Assembly (NCBI GenBank): GCA_903882335.1
Contig: CAIRWP010000028.1
Coordinates: 1 to 32,817, forward strand
DNA from: an uncultured Opitutia bacterium
GTDB taxonomy: Bacteria; Verrucomicrobiota; Verrucomicrobiia; Opitutales; UBA953
DNA length: 32,817 bases
Direction of reading: 5' to 3'
Part shown: positions 32,487 through 32,817 of the stretch, in pieces
Layout: every line of letters begins with the position of its first letter
Numbering within the stretch: the stretch's first letter is position 1
Notes under the pieces: model-generated
What the model was told of the DNA's origin: nothing
What the model saw: only the letters and a program-made list of their open reading frames with translations
Databases searched by the model: none
Translations under genes and position numbers: made by a program

Positions 32487-32817
32487 ATGAACTGCGTGAA
32501 GAAACTCACGGCGGCGCTGCTGCTGTCACTCCCCGGCCTCGCCCATGCCGGCGAAGCGGATATCCGAATCCCCGACCTCGCGAAGACGACGTTCCTCGTC
32601 GGCACGGTTACTGGCCCCCAAATCCTGTGGTTCGGCCTGATCGTCTGCGCCCTCGCGACCGCCTACGGTTGGTGGCAGTACCTGCAGACGCGGGCGCTGC
32701 CCGTGCACCGCTCCATGGCGGCGGTCTCCGACATCATCTGGGAGACCTGCAAGACCTACCTCTGGCAGCAGGGCAAGTTCCTCGCCGGCCTCTGGGTGCT
32801 CATCGCGGGCTGCATGA
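32487..32817 (+). CDS. hppA: membrane-bound proton/sodium-translocating pyrophosphatase, N-terminal part
   Basis: The first 110 residues of an integral membrane pyrophosphatase, cut by the window end. A signal-peptide-like stretch (MNCVKKLTAALLLSLPGLAHAGEADI) is followed by a first membrane helix (QILWFGLIVCALATAYGWW). The family hallmark comes next: LPVHRSMAAVSDIIWETCKTYLWQQGKFL, given here only in part as VHRSMAAVSDIIWETCKTYL, then a second hydrophobic helix. These enzymes pump H+ or Na+ using pyrophosphate hydrolysis. The catalytic loops and the residue that decides Na+ versus H+ are outside the window. The leader is CCCTCCCC with no Shine-Dalgarno sequence. Confidence 0.88.
   Translation, partial: MNCVKKLTAALLLSLPGLAHAGEADIRIPDLAKTTFLVGTVTGPQILWFGLIVCALATAYGWWQYLQTRALPVHRSMAAVSDIIWETCKTYLWQQGKFLAGLWVLIAGCM

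Noticed and set aside
1..32817. CRISPR arrays, tRNA/rRNA genes, insertion sequences, prophage or integron structures
   Set aside because: I looked for regular spaced repeats, terminal inverted repeats, transposase or integrase motifs and cloverleaf ends and found none; the only regular repeat is the coding 60-bp series at 5527-5826.

Overview
The window is a GC-rich, tightly packed bacterial chromosome segment (about 20 protein genes, no gene-free stretch over 300 bp). I infer a Verrucomicrobiota member, most likely Opitutae-like, with Planctomycetota as the alternative. The reasons are three planctomycete-type cytochrome C/DUF1549/DUF1553 proteins, two twin-arginine-exported DUF1501 proteins, and secreted sulfatase, ThuA-like, DUF1080, GDSL and S9/M13 peptidase genes. 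The last gene is the start of a membrane pyrophosphatase. I see no tRNA, rRNA, CRISPR array, insertion sequence or phage gene.

Layout. Positions 1-1397 (minus) hold xylose isomerase followed by the start of xylulokinase. panC and a coiled-coil/NYN-nuclease-like gene of unknown role run on the plus strand to 4273. A minus-strand block follows: a ThuA-like secreted protein (4323-5405), a small anchored protein with five exact-period 20-residue repeats (5479-6144), and a DUF1501 + PSCyt1/DUF1549/DUF1553 pair (6244-10852). Next is a second, terminator-separated PSCyt1 paralog (11035-14229). A palindrome-rich divergent region leads to glycerate kinase (14399-15511). A five-gene minus-strand operon runs from 23849 to 15508: M13 peptidase, sulfatase, lactonase-type propeller, PSCyt1/DUF1549/DUF1553 protein with an inserted beta-sandwich-like segment, and DUF1501 protein. 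An alternative sigma-70 factor with an unusual region 2.4 and a mono-heme CxxCH protein follow on the plus strand (24127-26510). After that come a GDSL hydrolase (minus), a cupin and VTT-family membrane protein overlapping by 4 bp (plus), a DUF1080 protein and an alpha/beta hydrolase (minus), an S9 peptidase (plus), and the truncated start of hppA.

How it fits together. Most minus-strand genes encode exported proteins of the polysaccharide-degrading type: sulfatase, lactonase, heme-binding PSCyt1 proteins, DUF1501, ThuA-like, DUF1080, esterases and peptidases. Intracellular sugar entry is represented by xylA/xylB and glycerate kinase. The regulatory DNA is notable: several perfect inverted repeats lie in divergent or upstream regions, including a 14-bp site matching the LacI/CcpA-family operator pattern before hppA. 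Most start codons are preceded by C/A-rich leaders (CACCCC, CCACC) and not by a Shine-Dalgarno sequence. The best candidates for undescribed biology are the coiled-coil/NYN protein, the 20-residue-repeat protein, and the divergent sigma factor with its palindromic upstream site.
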